Source: Chromatiales bacterium
GTDB taxonomy: Bacteria > Pseudomonadota > Gammaproteobacteria > UBA6429 > Thiohalophilaceae
Length of the DNA: 64,000 nucleotides
Assembly (NCBI GenBank): GCA_027032075.1
Contig: JALVOC010000146.1
Span: forward strand, 1-64,000
Reading direction: 5' to 3'
Shown: positions 9,360 through 18,143 of the stretch, piece by piece
How positions within the stretch are numbered: the stretch's first letter is position 1
Layout of the letters: every line of letters begins with the position of its first letter
Position numbers and translations under genes: made by a program
Notes under the pieces: model-generated
What the model was told of the DNA's origin: nothing
What the model saw: only the letters and a program-made list of their open reading frames with translations
The model's database searches: none

Positions 9360-10091
9360 GTGAAAACCACCAAGATCTATGATTCCGGCCACCAATGGTA
9401 TGTATTTGCACGCGATCCGGAAAAGGTTGAAGGCATCATCGATACCAACCAGTACATGGTCAAGGCAGGGAGTAGAGCGATCCTGCTCGATCCCGGCGGG
9501 ATCGAAGTGTTTGCCGCCATGCTCACCGCCGTGCTGCATCATGCCCGCGTGGACGAAATCACCGATCTGTTTGCCTCTCACCAGGATCCCGATATCATCT
9601 CTTCGCTCGGTTTGTGGGAACAGGCGCTGCCCGATGCAACACTGCACACCCCCTGGTTGTGGGAAAGTTTCCTGCGCCACTTCGGTTCCAAAAACATCAA
9701 GATCAAACCGATTGCAGACGAAGGCGGAACCATCGAGTTGGGTGAGGTAAAATTACAGTTCATCCCCGCCCATTACCTGCACGCATCCGGCAACTTTCAT
9801 GTCTATGATCCCCAGGCGAGAATTTTAATGAGCGGTGATGTCGGCGCCGCACTCGAGGCACCCGATGCACCCATGTTCGTCGATGACTTTGAAGAACATA
9901 TCGATAAAATGAAAATGTTCCACCAGCGCTGGATGCCCTCCAACCGCGCCAAACAGGACTGGATACAACGGGTGCGGCAACTGAATATCGACATCATGGC
10001 CCCGCAACACGGCCGCCTCTTCAAAGGTGAGGACGTACAACGTTTCCTTGACTGGTTTGAAGCATTGCCGGTCGGAAATGCCATTGCCTGA
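9360..10091 (+). CDS. Oxygen-binding di-iron protein (ODP), metallo-beta-lactamase fold
   Basis: This 243-residue metallo-beta-lactamase-fold protein is of the flavodiiron-like ODP type but lacks a flavodoxin domain. Candidate metal ligands are visible: H74, D76 and D78 in SHQDPD, H138 in PAHYLH, D160 in SGDVGA and H217 in PQHGR. ODP proteins bind oxygen at a di-iron site and have been linked to chemotaxis in spirochetes. The GTG start follows the preceding chemoreceptor-like gene by three bases. No flavin or rubredoxin domain is fused, which argues for sensing rather than reduction. Confidence 0.85.
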   Translation: MKTTKIYDSGHQWYVFARDPEKVEGIIDTNQYMVKAGSRAILLDPGGIEVFAAMLTAVLHHARVDEITDLFASHQDPDIISSLGLWEQALPDATLHTPWLWESFLRHFGSKNIKIKPIADEGGTIELGEVKLQFIPAHYLHASGNFHVYDPQARILMSGDVGAALEAPDAPMFVDDFEEHIDKMKMFHQRWMPSNRAKQDWIQRVRQLNIDIMAPQHGRLFKGEDVQRFLDWFEALPVGNAIA

Positions 10092-10185
10092 TGGGTTGCG
10101 TTGGGCACGTCGCTATCGCTCCTTTTCCCAACCTGCAAAATCTATCGTTTGGAAAAAACCGTGGCACGTCTCACTAAATAAGTGC

Positions 10186-10680
10186 TCACCAATCAAAACC
10201 GATGCGCCACAGCTTTTGTGAAGTCTTGTCAAAAGCATCCCAAAGCTCACCCATGGTCTGCTGACAAAGCGGATGGCGCAACTCCGCAGCAACTTCCGCC
10301 AATGGCCAGAGAACAAAGGCATTGTGAATGATTTCACCCCGGGGGATCTCCAGATCCGCTTCGTTCAACACCAGATCGTCGTAGAGCAGCAGATCGAGAT
10401 CCAGGGTACGCGCCGAAAATCTCGGCCCCTGACGCACCCGCCCGTTGCGCGCCTCAATCTCGTGCAGGGTGCGTGCAACGGTATGCACATCCTCATCGGT
10501 GTCAAACGCAACAACCATGTTAAGAAAATTGTCACCCTTGAATCCCACCGCCTCGCTTTCATATACCGAGGAGAGGAGCAGATCGCCATAATGTTCACGC
10601 AATGCCGCCACCCCGGCACGCAAATATTTTTCCGCCTCGATGTTACTGCCGATGCTGACATAGACGCGCGCCACCTGCAT
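10186..10680 (-). CDS. folK: 6-hydroxymethyl-7,8-dihydropterin pyrophosphokinase FolK
   Basis: FolK transfers pyrophosphate from ATP to 6-hydroxymethyl-dihydropterin in folate synthesis. The 164-residue protein has SIGSN at the N-terminus, the SSVYESEAVG and FLNMVVAF strands, and the signature RxxxRTLDLDLLLYDD with its magnesium-binding Asp pair. It follows folB on the same strand with a 61-base gap and is probably in one transcript with it. About 90 bases downstream lead to the convergent ODP gene. Confidence 0.95.
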   Translation of the reverse strand: MQVARVYVSIGSNIEAEKYLRAGVAALREHYGDLLLSSVYESEAVGFKGDNFLNMVVAFDTDEDVHTVARTLHEIEARNGRVRQGPRFSARTLDLDLLLYDDLVLNEADLEIPRGEIIHNAFVLWPLAEVAAELRHPLCQQTMGELWDAFDKTSQKLWRIGFDW

Positions 10681-10741
10681 CAGTCACACATGGCGGTGGA
10701 TTTGACGGATGAAATATATCCGCTTGCAGGCGGGAGCCGCT

Positions 10742-11098
10742 TCACGCCTTGCTACCCCGTTCAATGATCACCCCCACATCACGGGCACCCCGCACCGCGC
10801 CCTGTTTATTCAGGCGCAGGCGCACCCAGGGGACACTGAATTCCTCCAGCACAATTCCGGCGATGCGCTCGGCCAGGGTTTCCACCAGCTGGAATTCACT
10901 CTGCTCGACAAAACTGATCAGGCGCTTGGCCACCGCCTTGTAGTTCAGCGTGTCTTCAATGTCGTCACTGGCGGCAGCCTTGCGGATGTCACTGGCCATT
11001 TCCAGATCGAGGCTGATGGTTTGCTTGACCCGGCGTTCCCAGTCGTAAATGCCGATGATGGTTTCGATGCGAAGATCGTTGAGATAGATAATGTCCAT
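10742..11098 (-). CDS. folB: Dihydroneopterin aldolase FolB
   Basis: FolB cleaves dihydroneopterin to hydroxymethyl-dihydropterin and glycolaldehyde, just before FolK in the pathway. The 118-residue protein begins MDIIYLNDLRIETIIGIYDWER, with the family Y and E residues; LAERIA and RLNKQGAVRGARDVGV follow. The frame stays open further upstream only because a repeat there has no stops. The ATG at 11098 gives the normal length. No Shine-Dalgarno is seen; the upstream bases are the CT-rich arm of the palindromic element at 11105-11179. Confidence 0.94.
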   Translation of the reverse strand: MDIIYLNDLRIETIIGIYDWERRVKQTISLDLEMASDIRKAAASDDIEDTLNYKAVAKRLISFVEQSEFQLVETLAERIAGIVLEEFSVPWVRLRLNKQGAVRGARDVGVIIERGSKA

Positions 11099-11104
11099 TG
11101 GAAG

Positions 11105-11179
11105 AAGATACAAGAGGAAAGATACAAGATACAAGGGGACTCTTTCCTCTTGTATCTTGTATCTTTCCTCTTGTATCTT
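11105..11179. repeat. Palindromic CTTGTATCTTG element, copy 1 (perfect 31-bp arms)
   Basis: A perfect 31-bp inverted repeat (11105-11135 and 11149-11179) with a 13-base loop fills the gap between the divergent folB and plsY starts. Each arm is built of tandem AAGATACAAG units. Both gene starts lie within 10 bases of an arm, and neither has a Shine-Dalgarno sequence. Related elements occur at 13723, 28387, 29661 and 38071. Confidence 0.85.
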
Positions 11180-11187
11180 GTTCTGTC

Positions 11188-11787
11188 ATGACAATTCTCG
11201 ATTACTGCCTGATCACAATCGCCTATCTCGTCGGTTCCATTTCCTCGGCGATCATCGTTTGCCGTTTGATGGGGTTGCCGGATCCGCGCAGTGAGGGTTC
11301 CGGCAATCCCGGCGCCACCAACGTGTTGCGCGTCGGCGGCAAAAGAGCGGCTGCCATTACCCTCACGGGAGACATGCTGAAAGGATTGTTGCCGGCACTT
11401 GCCGCGAATCTGCTGGGCGCCACTCCGCTGGTGCTGGCGCTGACAGGCCTGGCCGCCTTTCTCGGCCACCTTTATCCGCTGTTTTTCGGTTTCAGGGGCG
11501 GTAAAGGGGTGGCCACCATGCTTGGCGTGCTGTTTGGTTTTCACTGGCTGGTGGGACTGGCCACGGCCGCCTCCTGGCTTCTGGTTGCCAAGGTGTTCAA
11601 GGTCTCTTCCCTGGCGGCACTGGTCGCCACCCTGTTTTCCCCGCTCTATGTCTGGCTCGTCATGGGCCGCGTCCCTGAACTGATCGTGACCACTGCCGTG
11701 ATGACGGTGATCCTGTTCTGGCGCCACCGCAGCAATATCCAGCGTCTGCTCCGTGGTGAGGAAGGCCTGATCAGCAAAAAATCCTGA
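11188..11787 (+). CDS. plsY: Glycerol-3-phosphate acyltransferase PlsY
   Basis: PlsY moves an acyl group from acyl phosphate to glycerol-3-phosphate, the first step of phospholipid synthesis, in the inner membrane. The 199-residue protein has about five membrane segments and the three conserved cytoplasmic motifs: SISSAIIV, GSGNPGATNVLR and FGFRGGKGVATMLG. The ATG at 11188 gives the family length; the open frame upstream reads only through the repeat. It converges with tsaD. Confidence 0.95.
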   Translation: MTILDYCLITIAYLVGSISSAIIVCRLMGLPDPRSEGSGNPGATNVLRVGGKRAAAITLTGDMLKGLLPALAANLLGATPLVLALTGLAAFLGHLYPLFFGFRGGKGVATMLGVLFGFHWLVGLATAASWLLVAKVFKVSSLAALVATLFSPLYVWLVMGRVPELIVTTAVMTVILFWRHRSNIQRLLRGEEGLISKKS

Positions 11788-11802
11788 TCCACAGAACCGT
11801 CT

Positions 11803-12822
11803 TCAGGACGACAGCGGCGGCAACGACTCCAGCGCCCACCTCGGCCGGGCACCAAACCCCAGCTCCTCATGTTGCCCTGCCATCAGCCGCTGACAACCGG
11901 CAAAGGCAATCATCGCCCCATTGTCGGTGCAGAACTCGAACCGCGGGTAATAAACCCTGACATGGTGTTTTTCCCCCACGCGGCTGAGCCTTTCGCGCAG
12001 TTTGCGGTTGGCACTCACGCCGCCGGCGATCACCAGCCTGGCAAGCCCCGTCTGTTCGAGCGCGCGCCGGCACTTGATGGCAAGGGTATCGACCACGGCG
12101 TCCTCGAACGCACAGGCAATATCGGCCTTGGCCTGCTCGCTGCCGTCACTCGCCTGCCAGGTATTGAGGGTGAAGGTTTTCAGGCCGCTGAAGCTGAAAT
12201 CCAGGCCCGGCCGATCCGTCATCGGGCGCGGAAAATGGTATCTGGCCGGATCGCCCTTTTCGGCCAGTTTCGCCACCGCCGGTCCGCCAGGGTATCCCAG
12301 TTGCAGCAGCTTGGCGGTTTTATCGAAGGCCTCGCCGGCCGCATCATCGAGGGACTCGCCCAACACGCGGTACCGGCCGATCCCGTCCACCTGCACCAGC
12401 ATGGTGTGCCCGCCGGACACCAGCAGCGCAACGAAGGGGTATGCCGGGGGATCCGCATCCAGCATCGGCGCCAGCAGGTGACCTTCCATATGGTGTACCG
12501 CCACCGCGGGCACGTTCCAGCCAAAGGCCAGGCTGCGGCTGATTGCCGCGCCGACCAGTAATGCCCCCATCAGCCCGGGGCCGGCGGTATAGGCGACCCC
12601 GCCGATCGCATCCGCCGGGAGATCCGCCTCCTCGAGCACCCGCCGCACCAGCGGCAGGGTCTTGCGAATGTGGTCCCGCGAGGCCAGCTCGGGCACGACC
12701 CCGCCGAATTCCGCGTGCAGCGCGATCTGGCTGTAGAGCGCATCCGCCAGCAAGCCCCGCTCGCTGTCGTAGAGTGCGACCCCTGTTTCGTCGCAGGAGG
12801 TTTCTATACCGAGAACACGCAT
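11803..12822 (-). CDS. tsaD: tRNA N6-threonylcarbamoyladenosine transferase TsaD
   Basis: TsaD transfers threonylcarbamoyl to A37 of ANN-decoding tRNAs, working with TsaB and TsaE. The 339-residue protein starts [14 protein letters not shown] and has the metal-binding HMEGH motif, SGGHTMLV, and the C-terminal [14 protein letters not shown] and CTDNGAMIA. The ATG at 12822 gives the expected N-terminus; a further open stretch upstream is not needed. It is divergent from rpsU, the usual arrangement in gammaproteobacteria. Confidence 0.97.
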   Translation of the reverse strand: MRVLGIETSCDETGVALYDSERGLLADALYSQIALHAEFGGVVPELASRDHIRKTLPLVRRVLEEADLPADAIGGVAYTAGPGLMGALLVGAAISRSLAFGWNVPAVAVHHMEGHLLAPMLDADPPAYPFVALLVSGGHTMLVQVDGIGRYRVLGESLDDAAGEAFDKTAKLLQLGYPGGPAVAKLAEKGDPARYHFPRPMTDRPGLDFSFSGLKTFTLNTWQASDGSEQAKADIACAFEDAVVDTLAIKCRRALEQTGLARLVIAGGVSANRKLRERLSRVGEKHHVRVYYPRFEFCTDNGAMIAFAGCQRLMAGQHEELGFGARPRWALESLPPLSS

Positions 12823-12935
12823 AAACAGGCCGGTTTCCTCTGATTTTCGGGCGAATATTTTTGCAATTGGCAAAGGCACGTATTAAACTTGCGCGCCACA
12901 CTGAATTCAACACATATTTTTGAGGTGAGCACTAC

Positions 12936-13151
12936 ATGCCTGCTGTTCGCGTAAGAGAAAACGAACCCTTCGACGTCGCCCTGCGCCGTTTCAAACGCGC
13001 CTGTGAAAAGGCCGGTGTCCTGTCCGAAGTCCGCCGCCGCGAGTTTTATGAAAAACCCACTTCCGTTCGCAAGCGCAAACTGGCCGCTGCGGTCAAGCGC
13101 CACCAGAAAAAAATCTCGCGCGAACGTGCACGTACCCGGCGCCTCTATTGA
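12936..13151 (+). CDS. rpsU: 30S ribosomal protein S21
   Basis: S21 is a small basic protein of the 30S subunit involved in initiation. The 71-residue sequence ([21 protein letters not shown] start, strongly basic tail) has exactly the usual gammaproteobacterial length. It is the first gene of the rpsU-yqeY-dnaG-rpoD operon. A TTGAGGTG site precedes the ATG. Confidence 0.98.
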   Translation: MPAVRVRENEPFDVALRRFKRACEKAGVLSEVRRREFYEKPTSVRKRKLAAAVKRHQKKISRERARTRRLY

Positions 13152-13194
13152 ATCCCTCACTCCCGCTTTTTCCGCGGGAGAACACTTTCCCACC

Positions 13195-13650
13195 ATGAGT
13201 AACGCATCCCTGACAAGCCGCATCAATGAAGATGTGAAGTCAGCCATGCGCAGCAAGGACAAGCCGCGCCTCGGCGTGCTGCGCCTGATCACGGCCGCAA
13301 TCAAACAGCGCGAGGTGGATGAGCGCATCACCCTCAACGATGATCAGGTGATCGCCGTACTTGAAAAAATGATCAAACAGCGCAAGGACTCCATCAGCCA
13401 GTACGAAAAAGCCGGCCGTACCGAACTGGCTGATCAGGAAGCATTTGAAATCGGTATTTTGCAGGAATATCTGCCCGAACAACTGTCTGAGGCGGAAATC
13501 AACACCCTGGTGGAAGAGGCCATTTCCAGCAGCGGCGCCACCAGTATGAAAGACATGGGCAAAGTGATGGGCATGCTCAAACCCAAACTGGCCGGTCGTG
13601 CCGACATGGGCGCTGTCAGCAAGATCATCAAATCGAGACTGGGCGGCTGA
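13195..13650 (+). CDS. yqeY: GatB/YqeY domain protein
   Basis: The 151-residue protein belongs to the GatB/YqeY family, related to the tail domain of the tRNA-dependent amidotransferase GatB. Signatures are LRLITAAIKQREVD, MIKQRKDSISQYEKAGR, LPEQLSEAEI and MGKVMGMLKPKLAGRADM. Its exact role is unknown; a tRNA-binding function is suspected. The ATG at 13195 matches the family start. It lies between rpsU and dnaG, the common place for this gene. Confidence 0.93.
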   Translation: MSNASLTSRINEDVKSAMRSKDKPRLGVLRLITAAIKQREVDERITLNDDQVIAVLEKMIKQRKDSISQYEKAGRTELADQEAFEIGILQEYLPEQLSEAEINTLVEEAISSSGATSMKDMGKVMGMLKPKLAGRADMGAVSKIIKSRLGG

Positions 13651-13722
13651 AATACGCCTAGCTGCCCCGCCCCGGCAGGGTTAAAGCGAATGGATCCGGG
13701 GAGAGCAGGGTAGCGCAGTTTG

Positions 13723-13757
13723 CCCCTTGTGCCTTGCCTCTTTTCCCTTGTATCTTG
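13723..13757 (+). repeat. CTTGTATCTTG element, copy 2 (single decayed arm before dnaG)
   Basis: A CT-rich tandem (ccccttgtgccttgcc, then cttttcccttgtatcttg) ends six bases before the dnaG ATG. It matches the right arm of the palindrome at 11149-11179, but no left arm is visible upstream. The dnaG start has no other ribosome-binding sequence. Confidence 0.6.
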
Positions 13758-13763
13758 AATTCC

Positions 13764-15632
13764 ATGGCCGGTCGCATTCCCCAGTCCTTCATCGATGAAC
13801 TGATGACCCGCATCGACATTGTCGAGGTGGTCGATGGCCGTGTCCCGCTGAAAAAGGCCGGCCGCGAATTCACCGCCTGCTGCCCCTTTCACAACGAAAA
13901 AACGCCCTCTTTCACCGTCAGCCCCAGCAAACAATTTTATCATTGTTTCGGCTGCGGCGCCCACGGAACCGCAGTGGGATTTCTGATGGAATACGAGCAC
14001 CTCAGTTTCCCGGAAGCGATTGAAGAACTGGCCCGCCTCGCCGGGCTGCAGGTGGAATACGAGGGCGGCGCACCTTCCAAATCCGCACGCCGCCAGGACG
14101 ACAGCCTTTACGATCTGATGGCGAAGGCGGATCGCTATTACCGCCAGCAACTGCGCCACCACCCCCAGGCCCGGCGCGCCATCGACTACCTCAAACAGCG
14201 GGGCCTCAGCGGCGAAATCGCCGCTGAATTCGGCCTTGGTTTCGCCCCACCGGGCTGGGACAATCTGCAGCGCCATCTGGGCACCACGACGGAAAAATGC
14301 GACAAACTGGTCACTGCCGGCATGCTGATCCGCAAGGAAAATGGCAACAGCTACGATCGCTTCCGTGACCGCATCATGTTCCCCATCCGCGATCGGCGGG
14401 GCCGCACCATTGCTTTTGGCGGCCGCATCCTGCCGGATGCGGCCGAGAAGAAGGAGAACAGCAAAGAGCCGGCCGGCGCAGCGGGAACCCACAAATCGGG
14501 GGCGGCCAAATACCTCAATTCCCCTGAAACCCCGCTGTTCCACAAGGGCCAGGAACTGTATGGCCTGTTCGAGGCACGTCAGGCACTGCGCGACATCCCC
14601 CGCCTGCTGGTCGTGGAAGGCTATATGGATGTGGTCGCGCTGGCCCAGTTCGGCATCCGCTATGCGGTGGCCACACTGGGCACCGCCACCACCCAGGAAC
14701 ATCTGCAACGTCTGTTCCGGCTGACACCCGAGGTGGTGTTCTGCTTCGACGGCGACCGGGCCGGCCGCGAAGCGGCCTGGCGGGCGCTTGACACTGCCCT
14801 GCCGATCATGCGGGAGGGGCGCCAGATCCGTTTCATGTTCCTGCCGGAAGGGGAGGATCCCGACACACGGGTCCGGGCGGTCGGTCAGGCGGGCTTTGAG
14901 GCGGATATGGCCAGAGCACTCCCTTTTTCCGAGTTTTTTTTCCAGCATCTGACCAAACAGGCCGACACCACCAGTATCGATGGCCGCGCCCAACTGGTGG
15001 AACTGGCCCGCCCCCTGCTGAAGCGGCTGCCCCCCGGTGTCTTCTACCACATGATGCGGGATCAGCTGGCCCAGCTAGGGCGGATCGAACCCGCCGATCT
15101 GGACCGGTTGCTCTCCAGCCAACCCAAAAACAGCCCCGCCCCGGCCGATCCGGCGTTCCGGCAGAAAAGCCGCTCACGCGGGAAGCGGCAGCCTTTGACC
15201 CCGGTGCGCATTGCCCTGATGCGGCTTCTGTATCATCCCGGCCTGGCCACGCAGGCCGGTGATCCCCGCCGCTTCGAGGGCATGGCGGTGGCGGGAATCG
15301 ATTTATTGATCCAGGTGCTTGAAACTCTCCAGGCCCGTCCCCATCTGAATAGCAGCGCCCTGTTGGAACGGTGGCGTGACAGCGAATATGGCCCGCACCT
15401 GGAAAAACTGATGGCCTGGGCACCGGAACTGGACGACAAGGAAGCCCTCGAAGCCGAATTTCTGGGTGCGCTGGCACAGCTCGACCTGCAACGGCTCGAG
15501 CACCGCTACGACTTCCTGCTCAGCCGCTCGAACCAGGGGGAATTGAGCCAGGAGGAAAAGAGGGAACTAAAAGAGTTGTTTGCCACACTAAATCGTGACA
15601 AACGCCGGGAATCTCCGCAAAACCTCGATTAA
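13764..15632 (+). CDS. dnaG: DNA primase DnaG
   Basis: DnaG makes RNA primers at the replication fork. The 622-residue protein has an N-terminal zinc-binding domain (CCPFHNEKTPSF, then YHCFGCGAHG), a TOPRIM core (VVEGYMDVVAL, FCFDGDRAGREAA) and a C-terminal helicase-binding part. An AKAD-like inserted stretch (KKENSKEPAGAAGTHKSGA, near residues 230-250) makes one loop longer and low-complexity. The ATG at 13764 fits the family start MAGRIP. It is the third gene of the operon. Confidence 0.97.
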   Translation: MAGRIPQSFIDELMTRIDIVEVVDGRVPLKKAGREFTACCPFHNEKTPSFTVSPSKQFYHCFGCGAHGTAVGFLMEYEHLSFPEAIEELARLAGLQVEYEGGAPSKSARRQDDSLYDLMAKADRYYRQQLRHHPQARRAIDYLKQRGLSGEIAAEFGLGFAPPGWDNLQRHLGTTTEKCDKLVTAGMLIRKENGNSYDRFRDRIMFPIRDRRGRTIAFGGRILPDAAEKKENSKEPAGAAGTHKSGAAKYLNSPETPLFHKGQELYGLFEARQALRDIPRLLVVEGYMDVVALAQFGIRYAVATLGTATTQEHLQRLFRLTPEVVFCFDGDRAGREAAWRALDTALPIMREGRQIRFMFLPEGEDPDTRVRAVGQAGFEADMARALPFSEFFFQHLTKQADTTSIDGRAQLVELARPLLKRLPPGVFYHMMRDQLAQLGRIEPADLDRLLSSQPKNSPAPADPAFRQKSRSRGKRQPLTPVRIALMRLLYHPGLATQAGDPRRFEGMAVAGIDLLIQVLETLQARPHLNSSALLERWRDSEYGPHLEKLMAWAPELDDKEALEAEFLGALAQLDLQRLEHRYDFLLSRSNQGELSQEEKRELKELFATLNRDKRRESPQNLD

Positions 15633-15756
15633 ATATACGATTTTTCAGGATTTTTTCCGAAAAGTGTCTACACTTAGCGGTGAAACGCAACTAGAAAATC
15701 TGACCGATTCGTGTACAATTCGGTCGTTTTACACCCCAATTATGTGAGTTATTTTA

Positions 15757-17586
15757 ATGAATCCAGCCAGAGCACAAGTGATGGATCAGAATCAGCAGCA
15801 ATCACAGCTTAAGTTATTAATCGCCAAAGGTAAGGAACAAGGTTTCCTGACCTACGCCGAAGTAAACGATCACCTGCCCAACGATATAGTCGATCCGGAA
15901 CAGATCGAGGATATCGTTGCAATGATCAACGACATGGGGATTTTAGTGCATGAAATCGCCCCTGACACCGAGACCATTCTCGAAACCAATGCCTCGGTTG
16001 ACGAAGATGCGGCGGAAGAAGCCGCTGCCGCGCTTGCCGCGGTAGACAGTGAATTTGGCCGGACCACGGATCCGGTTCGTATGTACATGCGTGAAATGGG
16101 CGCAGTGGAACTGCTGACCCGCGCAGGTGAAATTGAAATCGCCAAACGCATCGAGAAGGGCCTGAAACAGATGCTCTCCTCGCTGGCCATCTATCCAAAC
16201 AGCGTGGCACGCCTGATCGAATTCTACGACAAGGTCGAAGCGGGTGAAATGAAACTCACCGATCTGCTGACCGACTTCATCGATCCCAATGCACCGGACA
16301 ACATTCCGACCCCGGCGGAAGTGGCCGCCTCCGCATCGAATGACAGCGATGAGGAAGAAACCGTGGATACCGGTCCGGATCCCGAAGAAACCCGCCGCCG
16401 CTTCGACTTGATCCGCAAACTGCACAAGAAACTGGTTACTGCCACCAGGAAACACGGCCATCTCGACAAAAAGAGTGAAAAGATCCGCGCCGAGCTGATC
16501 ACGCAGATCATGGAAATCAAGCTCACACCGCGTGTAGTGGACACGCTGGTGAACGACATGCGCGAACTGGTAGCGCGTATCCGCAAGCATGAAAAAGTCA
16601 TCATGGACATCTGTGTCGAAAAGGCACACATGCCACGCAAGGCTTTCATCACCTCATTCCCGAAAAACGAGGCGGATCTCACCTGGCTGCAGAAACACAT
16701 CGACGAAGGCGCCAAGTATTCTGCTGTGCTGGAAGCCAACAAGGAAGAAATTCTTCGTGCACAAACCAAGCTGGCGCAAATCGAAAAAGAAAGCGGAATC
16801 ACCATTGCCGACATCAAAGACATCAATCGCAAGATGTCCATTGGTGAAGCCAAGGCGCGCCGTGCCAAAAAGGAAATGGTGGAAGCCAACCTGCGACTGG
16901 TTATCTCGATTGCCAAGAAATACACCAACCGCGGTCTGCAGTTTCTGGATCTCATCCAGGAAGGCAATATCGGCCTGATGAAAGCCGTGGACAAATTTGA
17001 ATACCGCCGCGGTTACAAATTTTCCACCTATGCCACCTGGTGGATCCGCCAGGCAATCACCCGTTCCATCGCGGATCAGGCACGCACCATCCGTATTCCG
17101 GTTCACATGATTGAAACCATCAACAAGCTCAACCGTATCTCCCGCCAGATGCTGCAGGAGATGGGGCGCGAACCGACGCCGGAAGAACTGGGCGAACGTA
17201 TGGAAATGCCGGAAGACAAGGTGCGCAAGGTGCTGAAGATCGCCAAGGAACCGATTTCAACGGAAACCCCCATTGGCGATGATGAAGACTCCCATCTGGG
17301 TGACTTCATTGAAGACACCAACGCCCTCTCGCCCGTGGAATCCGCCACCACCGCTGGGCTGAGCGAAGCCACCCAGGAAGTCCTCGAAGGGCTGACGGCA
17401 CGCGAAGCCAAGGTGTTGCGCATGCGTTTTGGTATCGACATGAACACCGACCATACGCTGGAAGAAGTGGGCAAGCAGTTCGACGTGACCCGCGAGCGAA
17501 TCCGCCAGATCGAAGCCAAGGCACTGCGGAAGCTGCGGCATCCCAGCCGCTCCGATCAACTGCGGAGTTTCCTCGACATCGAGTAA
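15757..17586 (+). CDS. rpoD: RNA polymerase primary sigma factor RpoD (sigma-70)
   Basis: The housekeeping sigma factor, 609 residues, close to the E. coli length of 613. It has region 1.1 at the N-terminus, the non-conserved acidic region (about 70-380), region 2 ([17 protein letters not shown]-like core, [37 protein letters not shown] in two parts), region 3 and region 4 with the helix-turn-helix ([20 protein letters not shown]). It is the last gene of the operon. A 124-base gap follows dnaG and probably contains an extra promoter, as in other gammaproteobacteria. A strong terminator follows. Confidence 0.97.
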   Translation: MNPARAQVMDQNQQQSQLKLLIAKGKEQGFLTYAEVNDHLPNDIVDPEQIEDIVAMINDMGILVHEIAPDTETILETNASVDEDAAEEAAAALAAVDSEFGRTTDPVRMYMREMGAVELLTRAGEIEIAKRIEKGLKQMLSSLAIYPNSVARLIEFYDKVEAGEMKLTDLLTDFIDPNAPDNIPTPAEVAASASNDSDEEETVDTGPDPEETRRRFDLIRKLHKKLVTATRKHGHLDKKSEKIRAELITQIMEIKLTPRVVDTLVNDMRELVARIRKHEKVIMDICVEKAHMPRKAFITSFPKNEADLTWLQKHIDEGAKYSAVLEANKEEILRAQTKLAQIEKESGITIADIKDINRKMSIGEAKARRAKKEMVEANLRLVISIAKKYTNRGLQFLDLIQEGNIGLMKAVDKFEYRRGYKFSTYATWWIRQAITRSIADQARTIRIPVHMIETINKLNRISRQMLQEMGREPTPEELGERMEMPEDKVRKVLKIAKEPISTETPIGDDEDSHLGDFIEDTNALSPVESATTAGLSEATQEVLEGLTAREAKVLRMRFGIDMNTDHTLEEVGKQFDVTRERIRQIEAKALRKLRHPSRSDQLRSFLDIE

Positions 17587-17601
17587 TCGTGCAAAACCAG
17601 A

Positions 17602-17627
17602 AACGGCGCTTCAAGCGCCGTTTTTTT
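17602..17627 (+). terminator. Rho-independent terminator of rpoD operon
   Basis: The stem aacggcgct/agcgccgtt with a three-base loop is followed directly by seven T, 15 bases after the rpoD stop. Confidence 0.93.
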
Positions 17628-17653
17628 ATTCACCCTATTGACCCTTTCCTCTC

Positions 17654-17884
17654 ATTGCTGTCCCACTAACTCAATCCGGATATTTGGCAAGCCCTTGATA
17701 ATGAAACGGGTACAAATACGAAATGATATTGATGACATAAAATTGGCCCTCCCGCTCAATCGAAGCCATTCCTTCTCCCTCCGGGCCAGGATGAGGGGGG
17801 TAAATAAAACAATGCGTTACCCGGTTTTTGATCCCCTCACCCCAACCCTCTCCCGGCGGGAGAGGGAGTTAATGGGACAGCAGT
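17654..17884. repeat. 231-bp inverted-repeat element with GC-rich hairpin
   Basis: Arms at 17654-17672 and 17866-17884 match in inverse at 17 of 19 positions (gctgtcccactaactc in the left arm). Inside the right part is the hairpin ccctctccc/gggagaggg (17846-17866), preceded by ctcaccccaac. That motif is widely seen between genes in proteobacteria. No coding frame is convincing. The element fills the gap between the rpoD terminator and the tRNA gene. It may be a MITE or a composite of two repeats. Confidence 0.6.
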
Positions 17885-17986
17885 GATTTCCTCTGATTTT
17901 TTTCAGCAGGGATCCGGATCCCGCAGACGCGTTACCCAACAACTCTTGAGCCCCCCTTCATTTGCTGTAGAATATGCCCTTCCTCA

Positions 17987-18063
<77 letters not shown>

Positions 18064-18087
18064 AGATATATTCCCGGTATATAAAGA

Positions 18088-18120
18088 AGGCCGGTTCACT
18101 GAACCGGCCTCTCCTGTTTT
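18088..18120. terminator. Hairpin terminator after tRNA-Ile2
   Basis: A 10-bp perfect stem (aggccggttc/gaaccggcct, three-base loop) is followed by ctcctgtttt, 25 bases after the tRNA. The convergent binding-protein gene ends 24 bases further on, so the hairpin may serve both directions. Confidence 0.8.
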
Positions 18121-18143
18121 CCTCGCTAACCGTTACCACATTA

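Noticed and set aside
11105-11179. CRISPR array from repeated AAGATACAAG units
   Set aside because: The repeats are short, tandem and palindromic, without unique spacers or cas genes.
11098-11187. N-terminal extension of PlsY through the palindromic element
   Set aside because: The repeat has no stops in this frame, so it stays open by chance; the added residues would be repeat-coded and PlsY has its normal start at 11188.
13434-15050. 538-codon open frame on the minus strand opposite dnaG
   Set aside because: It is an antisense shadow of a GC-rich gene: no family motif, no ribosome site, and dnaG in the same place is certain.
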